From Caprella mutica (taxonomy: Eukaryota > Arthropoda > Malacostraca > Amphipoda > Caprellidae), in assembly GCA_947561585.1 (NCBI GenBank), contig CANNZV010001172.1, forward strand, positions 1 through 64,000: 64,000 nt of DNA. The letters run 5' to 3'. Both the position numbers and the translations under genes were made by a program. Below, one piece after another: positions 1 to 13,481 of the stretch. The notes beneath the pieces were generated by a model, which saw only the letters and a list, made by a program, of their open reading frames with translations, was not told where the DNA came from and did no database searches. Each line of letters opens with the position of its first letter. The first letter of the stretch is position 1.

Positions 1-200
1 ATGCAAAACTGCAATAATGTTAAGATATGCATTCACTCATCACTGCAATAATGTTAAGATATGCATTCACTCATCACTGCGATGATGTTAAGTTATGCGT
101 TCATGCAAAACTGCAATTATGTTAAGATATGCGTTCACTCATCTCTGCAATATTGTTAAGATATGCGTTCACGCTGCACTGTAATAACGTTAAAATATGA
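1..200. repeat. Degenerate ~34-bp tandem repeat
   Basis: Five or six diverged copies of a unit containing AAGATATGC, TTCACTCATC and ACTGCAATAATGTT run from the window edge to about 200. Copies differ by several substitutions and small indels, so the array looks old. It may continue left of the window. Confidence 0.75.
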
Positions 201-339
201 GTTGTGCAACACTCTCACATATGAAGATGACACTCTGCTGAGCAACTACAAAAAGTGCCTTAAATCCAGGAGATTGTCTCTGTGAACTCATTTGGTCTAT
301 TGCTCTCAATCTGGTGGTGAGAGTAATGAATAGTAATGG

Positions 340-520
340 GCTGGTGCAGTGACTGCTTTAATGGTCACTGTGCTTAAAGCTCACTGCTGGACAGTCACTG
401 CTATCAGTGATATTTGTTTGGTCACTGTTCTTTATGCTCACTGCTCGACAATTACTGTTCTAACCGTCACTGCAATACAGTCATTGTCCTCAGTCACTGC
501 GATAGTGCCTTGTTTTGATT
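340..520. repeat. Degenerate GTCACTG-rich repeat
   Basis: GTCACTG or a one-base variant recurs about every 17-35 bases (GGTCACTGT, CAGTCACTGC, CCGTCACTGC). The spacing is irregular, so this is a decayed tandem array or simple-sequence-like tract, not a functional element I can name. Confidence 0.5.
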
Positions 521-703
521 ATCTTGAGTGTTAAATGCAATAGTACTTTTACTGCAAGAATATCAAGTGAAGGTCTGTAGTAACATTCTGAAGATTTATC
601 ACTCGGTATCAGAGATATTTTCTATCTTTTACTGCTCTAGACAGCGAAGTAATGCATTTGAATATTGTAAAGACAACAGTTATACAGTAACCAGTCAAGG
701 GGT

Positions 704-2045
704 AGATACACCCACGGTACACACATTCTAGTGTGTAGATACACCCACGGTATACACATTCTAGTGTGTAGATACACCCACGGTATACACATTCTAGTGT
801 GTAGATACACCCACGGTATACACATTCTAGTGTGTAGATACACCCACGGTATACACATTCTAGTGTGTAGATACACCCACGGTATACACATTCTAGTGTG
901 TAGATACACCCACGGTATACACATTCTAGTGTGTAGATACACCAACGGTATACACATTCTAGTGTGTAGATACACCCATAGTATACACATTTTACTGTGT
1001 AGATACACCCACGGTATACACATTCTAGTGTGTAGATACACCCACGGTATACACATTCTAGTGTGTAGATACACCCACGGTATACACATTCCAGTGTGTA
1101 GATACACCCACGGTATACACATTCTAGTGTGTAGATACACCCACGGTATACGCATTCTAGTGTGTAGATACACCCACGGTATACGCATTCTAGTGTGTAG
1201 ATACACCCACGGTATACGCATTCTAGTGTGTAGATACACCCACGGTGTACACATTCTAGTGTGTAGATACACTCACGGTATACACATTCTAGTGTGTAGA
1301 TACACCCATAGTATACACATTCTAGTGTGTAGATACACTCACGGTATACACATTCTAGTTTGTAGATACACCCATTGTATACACATTCTAGTGTGTAGAT
1401 ACACCCACGGTATACACATTCTAATGTGTAGATACACCCACGGTATGCACATTCTAGTGTGTAGATACACCCACGGTATACACATTCTAGTGTGTAGATA
1501 CACCCATAGTATACACATTCTAGTGTGTAGATACACCCACGGTATACACATTCTAGTGTGTAGATACACCCACGGTATACACATTCTAGTGTGTAGATAC
1601 ACCCATTGTATACACATTCTAGTGTGTAGATACACCCACGGTATACACATTCTAGTGTGTAGATACACCCACAGTATACACATTCTAGTGTGTAGATACA
1701 CCCATAGTATACACATTCTAGTGTGTAGATACACCCACGGTATACACATTCTAGTGTGTAGATACACCCACGGTATACGCATTCTAGTGTGTAGATACAC
1801 CCACGGTATACGCATTCTAGTGTGTAGATACACCAACGGTGTACACATTCTAGTGTGTAGATACACCCACGGTATACACATTCTAGTGTGTAGATACACC
1901 CACGGTATACGCATTCTAGTGTGTAGATACACCCACGGTATACACATTCTAGTGTGTAGATACACCCATAGTATACACATTTTAGTGTGTAGATACACCC
2001 ACGGTATACACATTCTAGTGTGTAGATACTCCCAATAGTACACAC
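704..2045. repeat. 33-bp minisatellite, about 40 copies
   Basis: Each unit reads roughly TAGTGTGTAGATACACCC then ACGGTATACACATTC. It contains the dyads GTGTA-GA-TACAC and GTATAC. Copies differ by single substitutions (ACGG/ATAG/ATTG before TATAC, CACATTC/CGCATTC), with almost no indels. Because 33 is a multiple of 3, both strands show long open frames, but the translations are simple 11-residue repeats and no start context, intron or unique domain accompanies them. Confidence 0.95.
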
Positions 2046-2164
2046 AGTCACACACTATTTGGTGTGTGACGTATCAACAGACAGACAGACAGAACAGTGA
2101 CGGATTAAACGGGAGATAGAAAGAAAGGCATGATTGCGTTACAGCAATCTAAGAAATTGGAACT

Positions 2165-4519
2165 ATGTACTGCCTGGTGTACTTAACTCAGTAAGTACAT
2201 TGATGTACTCTGTGTCTGATGTACTTAACTCAGCAAGTACATTTATGTACTCTGTGTCTGGTGTACATAACTCAGTAAGTACATTGATGTACTCTGTGTC
2301 TGGTGTACTTAACTCAGTAAGTACATTGATGTACTCTGTGTCTTATGTACTTAACTCAGCAAGTACATTTATGTACTCTGTGTCTGGTGTACTTAACTCA
2401 GGAAGTACATTTATGTACTCTGTGTCTGGTGTACATAACTCAGTAAGTACATTGATGTACTCTGTGTCTGATGTACTTAACTCAGAAAGTACATTGATGT
2501 ACTCTGTGTCTGGTGTACTTAACTCAGCAAGTACATTTATGTACTCTGTGTCTGATGTACTTAACTCAGTAAGTACATTGATGTACTCTGTGTCTGATGT
2601 ACTTAATTCAGCAAGTACATTTATGTACTCTGTGTCTGGTGTACTTAACTCAGGAAGTACATTTATGCACTCTGTGTCTGGTGTACATAACTCAGCAAGT
2701 ACATTTATGTACTCTGTGTCTGGTGTACATAACTCAGTAAGTACATTGATGTACTCTGTGTCTGGTGTACTTAACTCAGCAAGTACATTTATGTACTCTG
2801 TGTCTGATGTACTTAACTCAGTAAGTACATTGATGTACTCTGTGTCTGATGTACTTAACTCAGCAAGTACATTTATGTACTCTGTGTCTGATGTACTTAA
2901 CTCAGCAAGTACATTTATGTACTCTGTGTCTGGTGTACTTAACTCAGTAAGTACATTGATGTACTCTGTGTCTGGTGTACTTAACTCAGTAAGTACATTG
3001 ATGTACTCTGTGTCTGATGTACTTAACTCAGCAAGTACATTTATGTACTCTGTGTCTGGTGTACATAACTCAGTAAGTACATTGATGTACTCTGTGTCTG
3101 ATGTACTTAACTCAGTAAGTACATTGATGTACTCTGTGTCTGGTGTACTTAACTCAGTAAGTACATTGATGTACTCTGTGTCTGGTGTACTTAACTCAGT
3201 AAGTACATTGATGTACTCTGTGTCTGATGTACTTAACTCAGTAAGTACATTGATGTACTCTGTGTCTGGTGTACTTAACTCAGCAAGTACATTTATGTAC
3301 TCTGTGTCTGATGTACTTAACTCAGTAAGTACATTGATGTACTCTGTGTCTGATGTACTTAACTCAGCAAGTACATTTATGTACTCTGTGTCTGATGTAC
3401 TTAACTCAGCAAGTACATTTATGTACTCTGTGTCTGGTGTACTTAACTCAGTAAGTACATTGATGTACTCTGTGTCTGATGTACTTAACTCAGTAAGTAC
3501 ATTTATGTACTCTGTGTCTGGTGTACATAACTCAGTAAGTACATTGATGTACTCTGTGTCTGATGTACTTAACTCAGCAAGTACATTTATGTACTCTGTG
3601 TCTGGTGTACATAACTCAGTAAGTACATTGATGTACTCTGTGTCTGATGTACTTAACTCAGAAAGTACATTGATGTACTCTGTGTCTGATGTACTTAACT
3701 CAGAAAGTACATTGATGTACTCTGTGTCTGGTGTACTTAACTCAGCAAGTACATTTATGTACTCTGTGTCTGATGTACTTAACTCAGCAAGTACATTTAT
3801 GTACTCTGTGTCTGGTGTACATAACTCAGTAAGTACATTGATGTACTCTGTGTCTGATGTACTTAACTCAGAAAGTACATTGATGTACTCTGTGTCTGGT
3901 GTACTTAACTCAGCAAGTACATTTATGTACTCTGTGTCTGATGTACTTAACTCAGTAAGTACATTGATGTACTCTGTGTCTGATGTACTTAACTCAGCAA
4001 GTACATTTATGTACTCTGTGTCTGGTGTACTTAACTCAGGAAGTACATTTATGTACTCTGTGTCTGGTGTACTTAACTCAGTAAGTACATTGATGTACTC
4101 TGTGTCTGATGTACTTAACTCAGCAAGTACATTTATGTACTCTGTGTCTGGTGTACATAACTCAGTAAGTACATTGATGTACTCTGTGTCTGATGTACTT
4201 AACTCAGTAAGTACATTGATGTACTCTGTGTCTGATGTACTTAACTCAGTAAGTACATTGATGTACTCTGTGTCTGATGTACTTAACTCAGTAAGTACAT
4301 TGATGTACTCTGTGTCTGATGTACTTAACTCAGTAAGTACATTGATGTACTCTGTGTCTGATGTACTTAACTCAGTAAGTACATTGATGTACTCTGTGTC
4401 TGATGTACTTAACTCAGTAAGTACATTGATGTACTCTGTGTCTGGTGTACTTAACTCAGTAAGTACATTGATGTACTCTGTGTCTGGTGTACTTAACTCA
4501 GTAAGTACATTGATGTACT
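2165..4519. repeat. 42-bp minisatellite, about 56 copies
   Basis: Each unit contains GTACTTAACTCAGTAAGTAC followed by ATTGATGTAC and TCTGTGTCT. That gives two small dyads per unit: GTACTTA/TAAGTAC around six bases, and GTACAT/ATGTAC around two. Variants are linked (GTAAG with ATTGATG; GCAAG or GGAAG with ATTTATG; GAAAG with ATTGATG). The last eight or so units (4180-4519) are nearly identical. The 795-codon frame across it is an artefact of the period. Confidence 0.95.
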
Positions 4520-6486
4520 AGGGTCTAGGACATTTCATCCATGGACGAAAACAAAGTACAATTCGTCTACGGAAATAACGTCCACGATTTGCTTTTAATT
4601 TTACTTTTAAGTGTTTATGGGTTATATTTCATAAAAAAATTTCACCATCACACTAATAGCCAGGTGTAAATATATAATATTATTATAGTGATTTAAGCCA
4701 AAACATATCATATGAACACATAAAAAATATTTATCTATCGATTACAGTTATGAAATTAGATATGTCAAATGGGTTGATTAATTAAGATATTTATTCTTTT
4801 TATTATTTTTCATTAATTAATGATTTGTATCTAAAATCTGGAACTGTAAAAAAAATAACAGGGTACTAACAAAACTGAATGTGAGGAAACGTAAGAAATA
4901 AGAGAAAATTATTTAAATAAGGGTTAATAATAATTATTATATATTGATTTATTTTGAGTCAGAAGAAAATAGGGAGCAGTTCGATGACACGTACGTTTTT
5001 CACGTTTTAATTATTAAACTTAACACTAAAAAGTACCAATATCATAGAGGTAATTATTTCAAATCTCATTTAATTAAATCACTTGTTTAGTAGTATGTCC
5101 TATGCATGTATGTTCTATGTACTTTATGTTATCACTGTTAAAAAAATTCTATTAATGAAAATTTGTACCAATATTGCTTCTAATAACCTAATCTGATCGA
5201 ATAATAATATTGATGTTTATTGGGAGCAAGTAAAGAGAACCATAGAGTTATGATAAATTACTCTAGAGAGAGGAAGTGTTGCAGCAATTGCAGGACACTA
5301 AGGAAGACGGTGTAAAACCTTATTTTGTTTCAGTTATATCATTTCTCCATTAAACTGACGCTAGATTGCCAGTCACGTGACCCAAAAATAAGGATTTTAG
5401 CGTCCCGCAAGACGCGATATTATTTTGGCCACTGACTCACCACTTGAAGATAACGGACCAGAGTCAGTTAACTTTACCAATTAAGTTAAATTCTGTTCTG
5501 TTATCTTTACTAGCTTCATTTCTGGCCCGTTAACTTTACTTGGTTAAACTACTAATATTTTACCAATAATTGGAATAAGAACATAATTTTGGAATCATAG
5601 ATACCACAATAAAGGATTCAAGCAGAAGTTTTTTTCCATATTTTACTACTCGTTCTTCACAACTTCAAAATGGATCACGTTTTTTTTTTCGTCAATTCTT
5701 CCAATTAATAAAATATGCAAAATTAATGTAAAATCAACAATATTATCATTTCTAATGTTGTATATTTGTAAAATACTAAAACAAATATTCAATAAAACAT
5801 AAAGGAAGTTTTCTGGTCCGTTCCTTTACTAGGTCTGTTTCTGGTCCGTTATCATTACTACCTCCGATTATTGTAGTTACCATGAAATAGACATCTCATA
5901 AATTCTCTGTTTTATATGTTTATGTACTGTAATAACTTCGAGACATGGCTCTTAATTATTACTGATTTTATAAAACCGGGATGAAATAAAAGCAGGGCCT
6001 GAAGGTAAATTATTCTAAAATGTGTTCAGTTTCATTATTTTACTGTTGCCGGCCAGCAGGAGAAGAAGACTGCAATAAGAATTATGGCAAAGACCATTAA
6101 TTTCTAATTACCATCAACAATGGGTGTTTTCTACTTTTATATTGCAGAATATCTATAATATAAAATGCATACACATTATGAATATGAAGCATTTCGTGGA
6201 TGAATTGCCAGTGGACGACTTCTCTCACAGTAATTGTTTGCCTAATGCTAATTATATTCCGTAATTTGCATGTCATTTTTACATGGTGCTCTTTGATGTA
6301 GTATGTGAGATATTTAGTGTGAAGGCCTCTAAGTTTCATTAACTTGGTCACAGTGAATCTATCTTATGTTAATATACAGTAAAAGGATTAGACAATAATT
6401 GTAAGAGTAAATGCTCTTGTTAGTGAGAGCAGGAACTTGCTATAGTGAATAAGCTCTTGATTTGAAAATGCATATGCTACTGTTAT
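4520..6486. other. AT-rich intergenic DNA, no gene seen
   Basis: No exon-like frame or RNA gene is visible. Between about 5440 and 5870 a short motif recurs four or five times (CTGGYCCGTTA followed a few bases later by CTTTACTAG or a close variant), probably debris of a dispersed repeat. The rest is featureless AT-rich sequence. Confidence 0.6.
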
Positions 6487-9190
6487 GAGTGCACATGTTC
6501 TTGTTTTGAGAGCACATGTTCTTGTTTTGAGAGCACATGTTCTTGTTTTGAGAGCACATGTTCTTGTTTTGAGAGCACATGTTCTTGTTTTGAGAGCACA
6601 TGTTCTTGTTTTGAGAGCAAATGTTCTTGTTTTGAAAGCGAATGTTCTTGTTTTGAAAGCGAATGTTCTTGTTTTGAGAGCACATGTTCTTGTTTTGAGA
6701 GCACATGTTCTTGTTTTGAAATCAAATGTTCTTGTTTTGAGAGCACATGTTCTTGTTTTGAAAGCAAATGTTCTTGTTTTGAAAGCGAATGTTCTTGTTT
6801 TGAGAGCACATGTTCTTGTTTTGAGAGCACATGTTCTTGTTTTGAAATCAAATGTTCTTGTTTTGAGAGCACATGTTCTTGTTTTGAGAGCACATGTTCT
6901 TGTTTTGAAATCAAATGTTCTTGTTTTGAGAGCACATGTTCTTGTTTTGAGAGCAAATGTTCTTGTTTTGAAATCAAATGTTCTTGTTTTGAGAGCACAT
7001 GTTCTTGTTTTGAGAGCACATGTTCTTGTTTTGAGAGCACATGTTCTTGTTTTGAGAGCACATGTTCTTGTTTTGAGAGCAAATGTTCTTGTTTTGAAAG
7101 CGAATGTTCTTGTTTTGAAAGCGAATGTTCTTGTTTTGAGAGCACATGTTCTTGTTTTGAGAGCACATGTTCTTGTTTTGAAATCAAATGTTCTTGTTTT
7201 GAGAGCACATGTTCTTGTTTTGAAAGCAAATGTTCTTGTTTTGAAAGCGAATGTTCTTGTTTTGAGAGCACATGTTCTTGTTTTGAGAGCACATGTTCTT
7301 GTTTTGAAATCAAATGTTCTTGTTTTGAGAGCACATGTTCTTGTTTTGAGAGCACATGTTCTTGTTTTGAAATCAAATGTTCTTGTTTTGAGAGCACATG
7401 TTCTTGTTTTGAGAGCAAATGTTCTTGTTTTGAAATCAAATGTTCTTGTTTTGAGAGCACATGTTCTTGTTTTGAAATCAAATGTTCTTGTTTTGAGAGC
7501 ACATGTTCTTGTTTTGAGAGCACATGTTCTTGTTTTGAAATCAAATGTTCTTGTTTTGAGAGCACATGTTCTTGTTTTGAAATCAAATGTTCTTGTTTTG
7601 AGAGCAAATGTTCTTGTTTTGAGAGCACATGTTCTTGTTTTGAGAGCACATGTTCTTGTTTTGAAATCAAATGTTCTTGTTTTGAGAGCATATGTTCTTG
7701 TTTTGAAATCAAATGTTCTTGTTTTGAGAGCACATGTTCTTGTTTTGAAATCAAATGTTCTTGTTTTGAGAGCACATGTTCTTGTTTTGAAATCAAATGT
7801 TCTTGTTTTGAGAGCACATGTTCTTGTTTTGAAATCAAATGTTCTTGTTTTGAGAGCACATGTTCTTGTTTTGAGAGCAAATGTTCTCGTTTTGAAATCA
7901 AATGTTCTTGTTTTGAGAGCACATGTTCTTGTTTTGAAATCAAATGTTCTTGTTTTGAGAGCACATGTTCTTGTTTTGAAATCAAATGTTCTTGTTTTGA
8001 GAGCACATGTTCTTGTTTTGAGAGCAAATGTTCTCGTTTTGAAATCAAATGTTCTTGTTTTGAGAGCACATGTTCTTGTTTTGAAATCAAATGTTCTTGT
8101 TTTGAGAGCACATGTTCTTGTTTTGAGAGCAAATGTTCTCGTTTTGAAATCAAATGTTCTTGTTTTGAGAGCACATGTTCTTGTTTTGAAATCAAATGTT
8201 CTTGTTTTGAGAGCACATGTTCTTGTTTTGAAATCAAATGTTCTTGTTTTGAGAGCACATGTTCTTGTTTTGAGAGCAAATGTTCTCGTTTTGAAATCAA
8301 ATGTTCTTGTTTTGAGAGCACATGTTCTTGTTTTGAAATCAAATGTTCTTGTTTTGAGAGCACATGTTCTTGTTTTGAAAGCAAATGTTCTTGTTTTGAA
8401 AGCGAATGTTCTTGTTTTGAGAGCACATGTTCTTGTTTTGAGAGCACATGTTCTTGTTTTGAAATCAAATGTTCTTGTTTTGAGAGCACATGTTCTTGTT
8501 TTGAAATCAAATGTTCTTGTTTTGAGAGAAAATGTTCTTGTTTTGAAAGCAAATGTTCTTGTTTTGAGAGAAAATGTTCTTGTTTTGAAAGCAAATGTTC
8601 TTGTTTTGAAAGTAAATGTTCTTGTTTTGAAAGCAAATGTTCTTGTTTTGAGAGAAAATGTTCTTGTTTTGAAAGCAAATGTTCTTGTTTTGAGAGAAAA
8701 TGTTCTTGTTTTGAAAGCAAATGTTCTTGTTTTGAAAGTAGATGTTCTTGTTTTGAGAGAAAATGTTCTTGTTTTGAAAGCAAATGTTCTTGTTTTGAAA
8801 ACAAATATTCTTGTTTTGAAAGCAAATGTTCTTGTTTTGAAAGCAAATGTTCTTGTTTTGAAAACAAATATTCTTGTTTTGAAAGCAAATGCTCTTGTTT
8901 TGAAAGCAAATATTCTTGTTTTGAAAACAAATGTTCTTGTTTTGATAGCAAATGTTCTTGTTTTGAGAGCACATACCATTGTTTTGAGAGTTCATGTTCT
9001 TGTTTTGAGGGCACATGCCGTTGTTTTGAAAGCACTTGCCGTTGTTTTGAAAGCACATGCCGTTACTTTAAGAGCACATGCTCTTGTTTTGAGAGCACAT
9101 GCTCTTATTTTGAGAGCACATGCTCTTGTTTTGAGAGCACATGCCGTTACTTTAAGAACACATGCTCTTGTTTTGAGAGCACACTCAGGG
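6487..9190. repeat. 21-bp minisatellite, about 129 copies
   Basis: The unit is GAGCACATGTTCTTGTTTT plus GA. Common variants at the first positions are GAGCAAATG, AAGCGAATG, AATCAAATG and GAGAAAATG. Units are nearly indel-free until about 8500, then diverge, ending in degenerate copies such as GCACATGCCGTTACTTTAA. A block of 22 units is duplicated at an offset of 462 bp. Period 21 leaves long stop-free frames on both strands; these are not credible proteins. Confidence 0.95.
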
Positions 9191-9304
9191 GTTATCACAA
9201 TGCACCGTTTCTGTGTTTTTGATATTCAGGATAAGGGGCAATATCCTGCAGCCAAAAACCTTGTTTCCTCTGACAAAATCTGAGGGGTGACGTGATGGGT
9301 ATGG

Positions 9305-9515
9305 AAGAGATACACACAGTGTGTAAAGATACACACAGTGTGTAGAGATACACACAGTGTGTAGAGATACACACAGTGTGTAGAGATATGCACTGTGTGT
9401 AGAGATATGCACTGTGTGTAGAGATATACACTGTGTGTAGAGATATGCACAGTGTGTAGAGATACACACAGAGTGTAGAGATACACACTGTGTGTAGAGA
9501 TACACACAGTGTGTG
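9305..9515. repeat. 19-bp minisatellite, about 11 copies
   Basis: The unit is TACACACAGTGTGTAGAGA with variants such as TATGCACTG. TACACAC-A-GTGTGTA is a perfect dyad with one central base, so each unit can form a hairpin. Confidence 0.9.
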
Positions 9516-9522
9516 AAGAGAT

Positions 9523-9551
9523 GTATCTAGATATCTAAGATATCTAGATAC
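9523..9551. repeat. 29-bp perfect palindrome
   Basis: The arms GTATCTAGATATCT and AGATATCTAGATAC are exact reverse complements around a single central A. It lies directly after the 19-bp array. It could be a recombination or hairpin site, or the remnant of a foldback element. Confidence 0.85.
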
Positions 9552-10233
9552 CTAAAATCACATCTTTTTGGTGTCCCTTTCTTCCTATCATTATTGTAAT
9601 TGTTAGCGGGGGGGGAGAGAGGGGGTCTTAACGATTTGTTTTGATGTCATTTTGAAGCATTTCAATTGTCTCTCTGACGTCAGAGCTGTTGGTTATTTTT
9701 AACGTCTTTCACGGTGTTTGACTGCATTTCAATGCACTTCAAAATACAAACATTAATTTGCAGTGATTTTATAGCTTTAAGGGTCTTAGGCAACTGTATG
9801 AGTTTATCACCAGTAAATTAAACTATATTCCACTTAAATATTGTAAAGATGAGGGGGTGAGTTACGAATTAGCGAACAGTTCCATATCTAAGCAATAATA
9901 TACATATATGTAATGTAAATCGTTATTTTAATCAAGATCAGTTAAAATCTCATACGATTGAAAATCCGGAACTGTTCAAATCATTATAACTTACCCTATC
10001 TACATGATATCTTATAAATCTGATATAATCTGCAGGCTGAATACTACTTACAAATTATTAATTGGTTCTTAGAAAATGGTGTATGCCATTATTTACATGT
10101 TGTACAATAAAGGAAAGGCTTAAACCTTTCAAAAGATATATTACAGTTATTGAAATCACCATTGATTTCATACAATTGTGATATATTTTGACGTTAACCA
10201 TCAATGAAATTTAAATTGTTCTGTTACTTGTTT
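9552..10233. other. Intergenic, nothing recognised
   Basis: Unique-looking AT-rich sequence with a short G run near 9607 and no coding signature. Confidence 0.5.
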
Positions 10234-10720
10234 GTACACACAGAGAAAAAAGTACAACCCATGTGGTAATATCACATGGGTCACCAATTTATTACGTGAG
10301 TTGGTTGGACTTTATTCATGTTTTCATGTGCGTTAAAACAACTATGACATGGTGTGTCATCAAACATTAGTTAATTCAATTCATTTTATGGATTGAATCA
10401 ACTTACTATGAGAGTTAAAAGTTACTTATTTGAGAATTTTAACGTATGTTGGAACAACTATGATAGAGTGTATTGTAGTAACTCACAAAGACTGTTAATC
10501 CAATGTATCTTGTGTATAAATTAACTTACTATGCGAGTTGGCGCTACTTTAAGTTTATGAGTGAGTCAAAACGCCTGTTTTGTTTTAACCCACGTCAATT
10601 TAACTACTTTTAAGTAGTACCTGCAACTCACCACGTAGGTAGGGACAAAATCAAACCATTCATATGAGTCAAAACAAATCAAATTTGATTTGTTTCAACT
10701 AATCCTTTCTCTGTGTGTAC
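10234..10720. mobile_element. MITE-like element with 15-bp terminal inverted repeats
   Basis: The ends are exact inverted repeats, GTACACACAGAGAAA at 10234-10248 and TTTCTCTGTGTGTAC at 10706-10720, enclosing 487 bp without a coding frame. The interior contains diverged duplicated blocks (AACAACTATGA, AACTTACTATG.GAGTT). The outermost GTAC is self-complementary, so it may be part of the TIR or a 4-bp target duplication. Superfamily is not assignable by eye. Confidence 0.8.
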
Positions 10721-11729
10721 GAAACTGTTATTGTTAGATGCAGTGAATGGTCTTGTTTATCTATTGTGAAGTAGCCTTGGTAACGGATGTCACTAAAGGA
10801 TCTTAGAAATGATTGTTGTGATCACTTAATGTGACTGGGTTTCTTAAACCGAGAGTTAAAAAATATTTCTTTTGGCGAAATTTCCGGAAGTGGGTTTACA
10901 TAACTAAATTAAATTTTATTTATTCAGTTGAAAAAAGTTGGAGTAATAGCTTAGTCAGTATTAATAATTATTACACAAATTACACAGAGTCATTAAAATT
11001 GATAATCTAAGGATACAGTCAGTTTTGACGGTACTTTTACACTAGTGCTGAATTATAAAGTAAGTGAAGTAAGTCAAGAATGCAATTTCTATATTTACCA
11101 TATATATAACCTCTATGTTATGTTCTTTCACACAGTTCAATATATTTAAAGTCACTTCAACTTGTGTGTGACACAGTGTTGAACAACAAAGATTGGCGTG
11201 ACGTCACACCTCTGCTAATTACTCCCACTGCCGTAAGAATGATAAGAAAAGCACATTTACGATTATTTCAAACAAATTATATTACTAGTATCTTTACAAT
11301 CTAAGTTTCAATAATATATATCAGTTTGTTATTCGAAGGAGAAGACACAGAATACTGAGCAGTGAAAAGGCTTTAGATGTAGACAGGGTAGTGGTACACA
11401 GTAAATACTTTGGATTCTGATTACTCTTGCAAAGAGTTGCAGAGGATTATGTTCTGGTTGTATTTATTTGTAATATTGTTATTCGCATAAGTATTAATTT
11501 GGTGTGATTGATCATTATCCAGGTACCACTTGATTAGATTTTGGAAGTGAACGGGTCAAAAGACAATGGCAAGGGCCTTTAAACTCAATGAGTATTGGAT
11601 GGTCAAGGTCATTTGTAAGCACAGACGAAGGTATGCGCTCTACGAGTGCCCTTCATCTAGTTTTTTTATGTAATTCTAAAATAACAAATGTAATAAATAC
11701 ATACATTACAGTAACTATATATACTAATT
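10721..11729. other. AT-rich intergenic DNA
   Basis: No gene, RNA gene or clear repeat recognised before the 38-bp array begins. Confidence 0.5.
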
Positions 11730-13240
11730 ACTACAGTTAAGTACACTACAAGTACATATGGTAACGCACTACAGTTAAAAGTACACTGCAAGTACATATG
11801 GTAACGCACTACAGTTAAGTACACTGCAAGTACATATGGTAACACTACAGTTAAGTACACTGCAAGTACATATGGTAACACTACAGTTAAGTACACTGCA
11901 AGTACATATGGTAACACACTACAGTTAAGTACACTGCAAGTACATATGGTAACACACTACAGTTAAGTACACTGCAAGTACATATGGTAACACACTACAG
12001 TTAAGTACACTGCAAGTACATATGGTAACACACTACAGTTAAGTACACTACAAGTACATATGGTAACACACTACAGTTAAGTACACTGCAAGTACATATG
12101 GTAACACACTACAGTTAAGTACACTGCAAGTACATATGGTAACACACTACAGTTAAGTAGACTGCAAGTACATATGGTAACACACTACAGTTAAGTACAC
12201 TGCAAGTACATATGGTAACACACTACAGTTAAGTACACTGCAAGTACATATGGTAACACACTACAGTTAAGTACACTGCAAGTACATATGGTAACACACT
12301 ACAGTTAAGTACACTGCAAGTACATATGGTAACACACTACAGTTAAGTAGACTGCAAGTACATATGGTAACACACTACAGTTAAGTACACTGCAAGTACA
12401 TATGGTAACACACTACAGTTAAGTACACTGCAAGTACATATGGTAACACACTACAGTTAAGTACACTACAAGTACATATGGTAACACACTACAGTTAAGT
12501 AGACTGCAAGTACATATGGTAACACACTACAGTTAAGTACACTACAAGTACATATAGTAACACTACAGTTAAGTACACTGCAAGTACATATGGTAACACA
12601 CTACAGTTAAGTACACTGCAAGTACATATGGTAACACACTACAGTTAAGTACACTGCAAGTACATATGGTAACACACTACAGTTAAGTACACTGCAAGTA
12701 CATATGGTAACACACTACAGTTAAGTACACTGCAAGTACATATGGTAACACACTACAGTTAAGTACACTACAAGTACATATGGTAACGCACTACAGTTAA
12801 GTACACTGCAAGTACATATGGTAACACACTACAGTTAAGTACACTACAAGTACATATGGTAACGCACTACAGTTAAGTACCTACAAGTACATATGGTAAC
12901 ACACTACAGTTAAGTACACTACAAGTACATATGGTAACACACTACAGTTAAGTACACTGCAAGTACATATGGTAACACTACAGTTAAGTACACTGCAAGT
13001 ACATATGGTAACACACTACAGTTAAGTACACTGCAAGTACATATGGTAACACTACAGTTAAGTACACTGCAAGTACATATGGTAACACACTACAGTTAAG
13101 TACACTGCAAGTACATATGGTAACACACTACAGTTAAGTACACTGCAAGTACATATGGTAACACACTACAGTTAAGTACACTACAAGTACATATGGTAAC
13201 ACACTACAGTTAAGTACACTGCAAGTACATATGGTAACAC
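11730..13240. repeat. 38-bp minisatellite, about 40 copies
   Basis: Each unit contains TACAGTTAAGTACACTGCAA, then GTACATATGGTAACACAC. Some units are 36 bp because one AC is missing from the end (TAACAC). Substitution variants are few (CACTACAAG, GTAGACTG, AACGCAC). High identity implies recent or ongoing homogenisation. Confidence 0.95.
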
Positions 13241-13481
13241 AGTACACATAGCATCAAATCAGCTCTTCATTTTCCTCTATTATTTCAGCAGATTATACCC
13301 AATGTAACTCTGAGTCAGCATGTTCGTTTGTTTGTTTGTTAGTTTTATTTATTTTGTTAGGAGTTAAATAAATACGAACCATTATTTGAAGAGATAAAAA
13401 CTAATAAAATAATGAAACGAAATAACAAAATATTTATTGTAGTAATTTTTGCAACGTGAAAATAGAAAAAATAAACACTGC
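13241..13481. other. Short intergenic spacer between arrays
   Basis: Contains a (GTTT)n-like run near 13326-13340 and no gene. Confidence 0.4.

Noticed and set aside
609..9283. Very long open frames (up to 932 codons) on both strands over the arrays
   Set aside because: They arise because periods 33, 42 and 21 are multiples of 3 and the units lack stops; several overlapping frames on both strands are open at once, and no signal peptide, intron or non-repetitive domain accompanies them.
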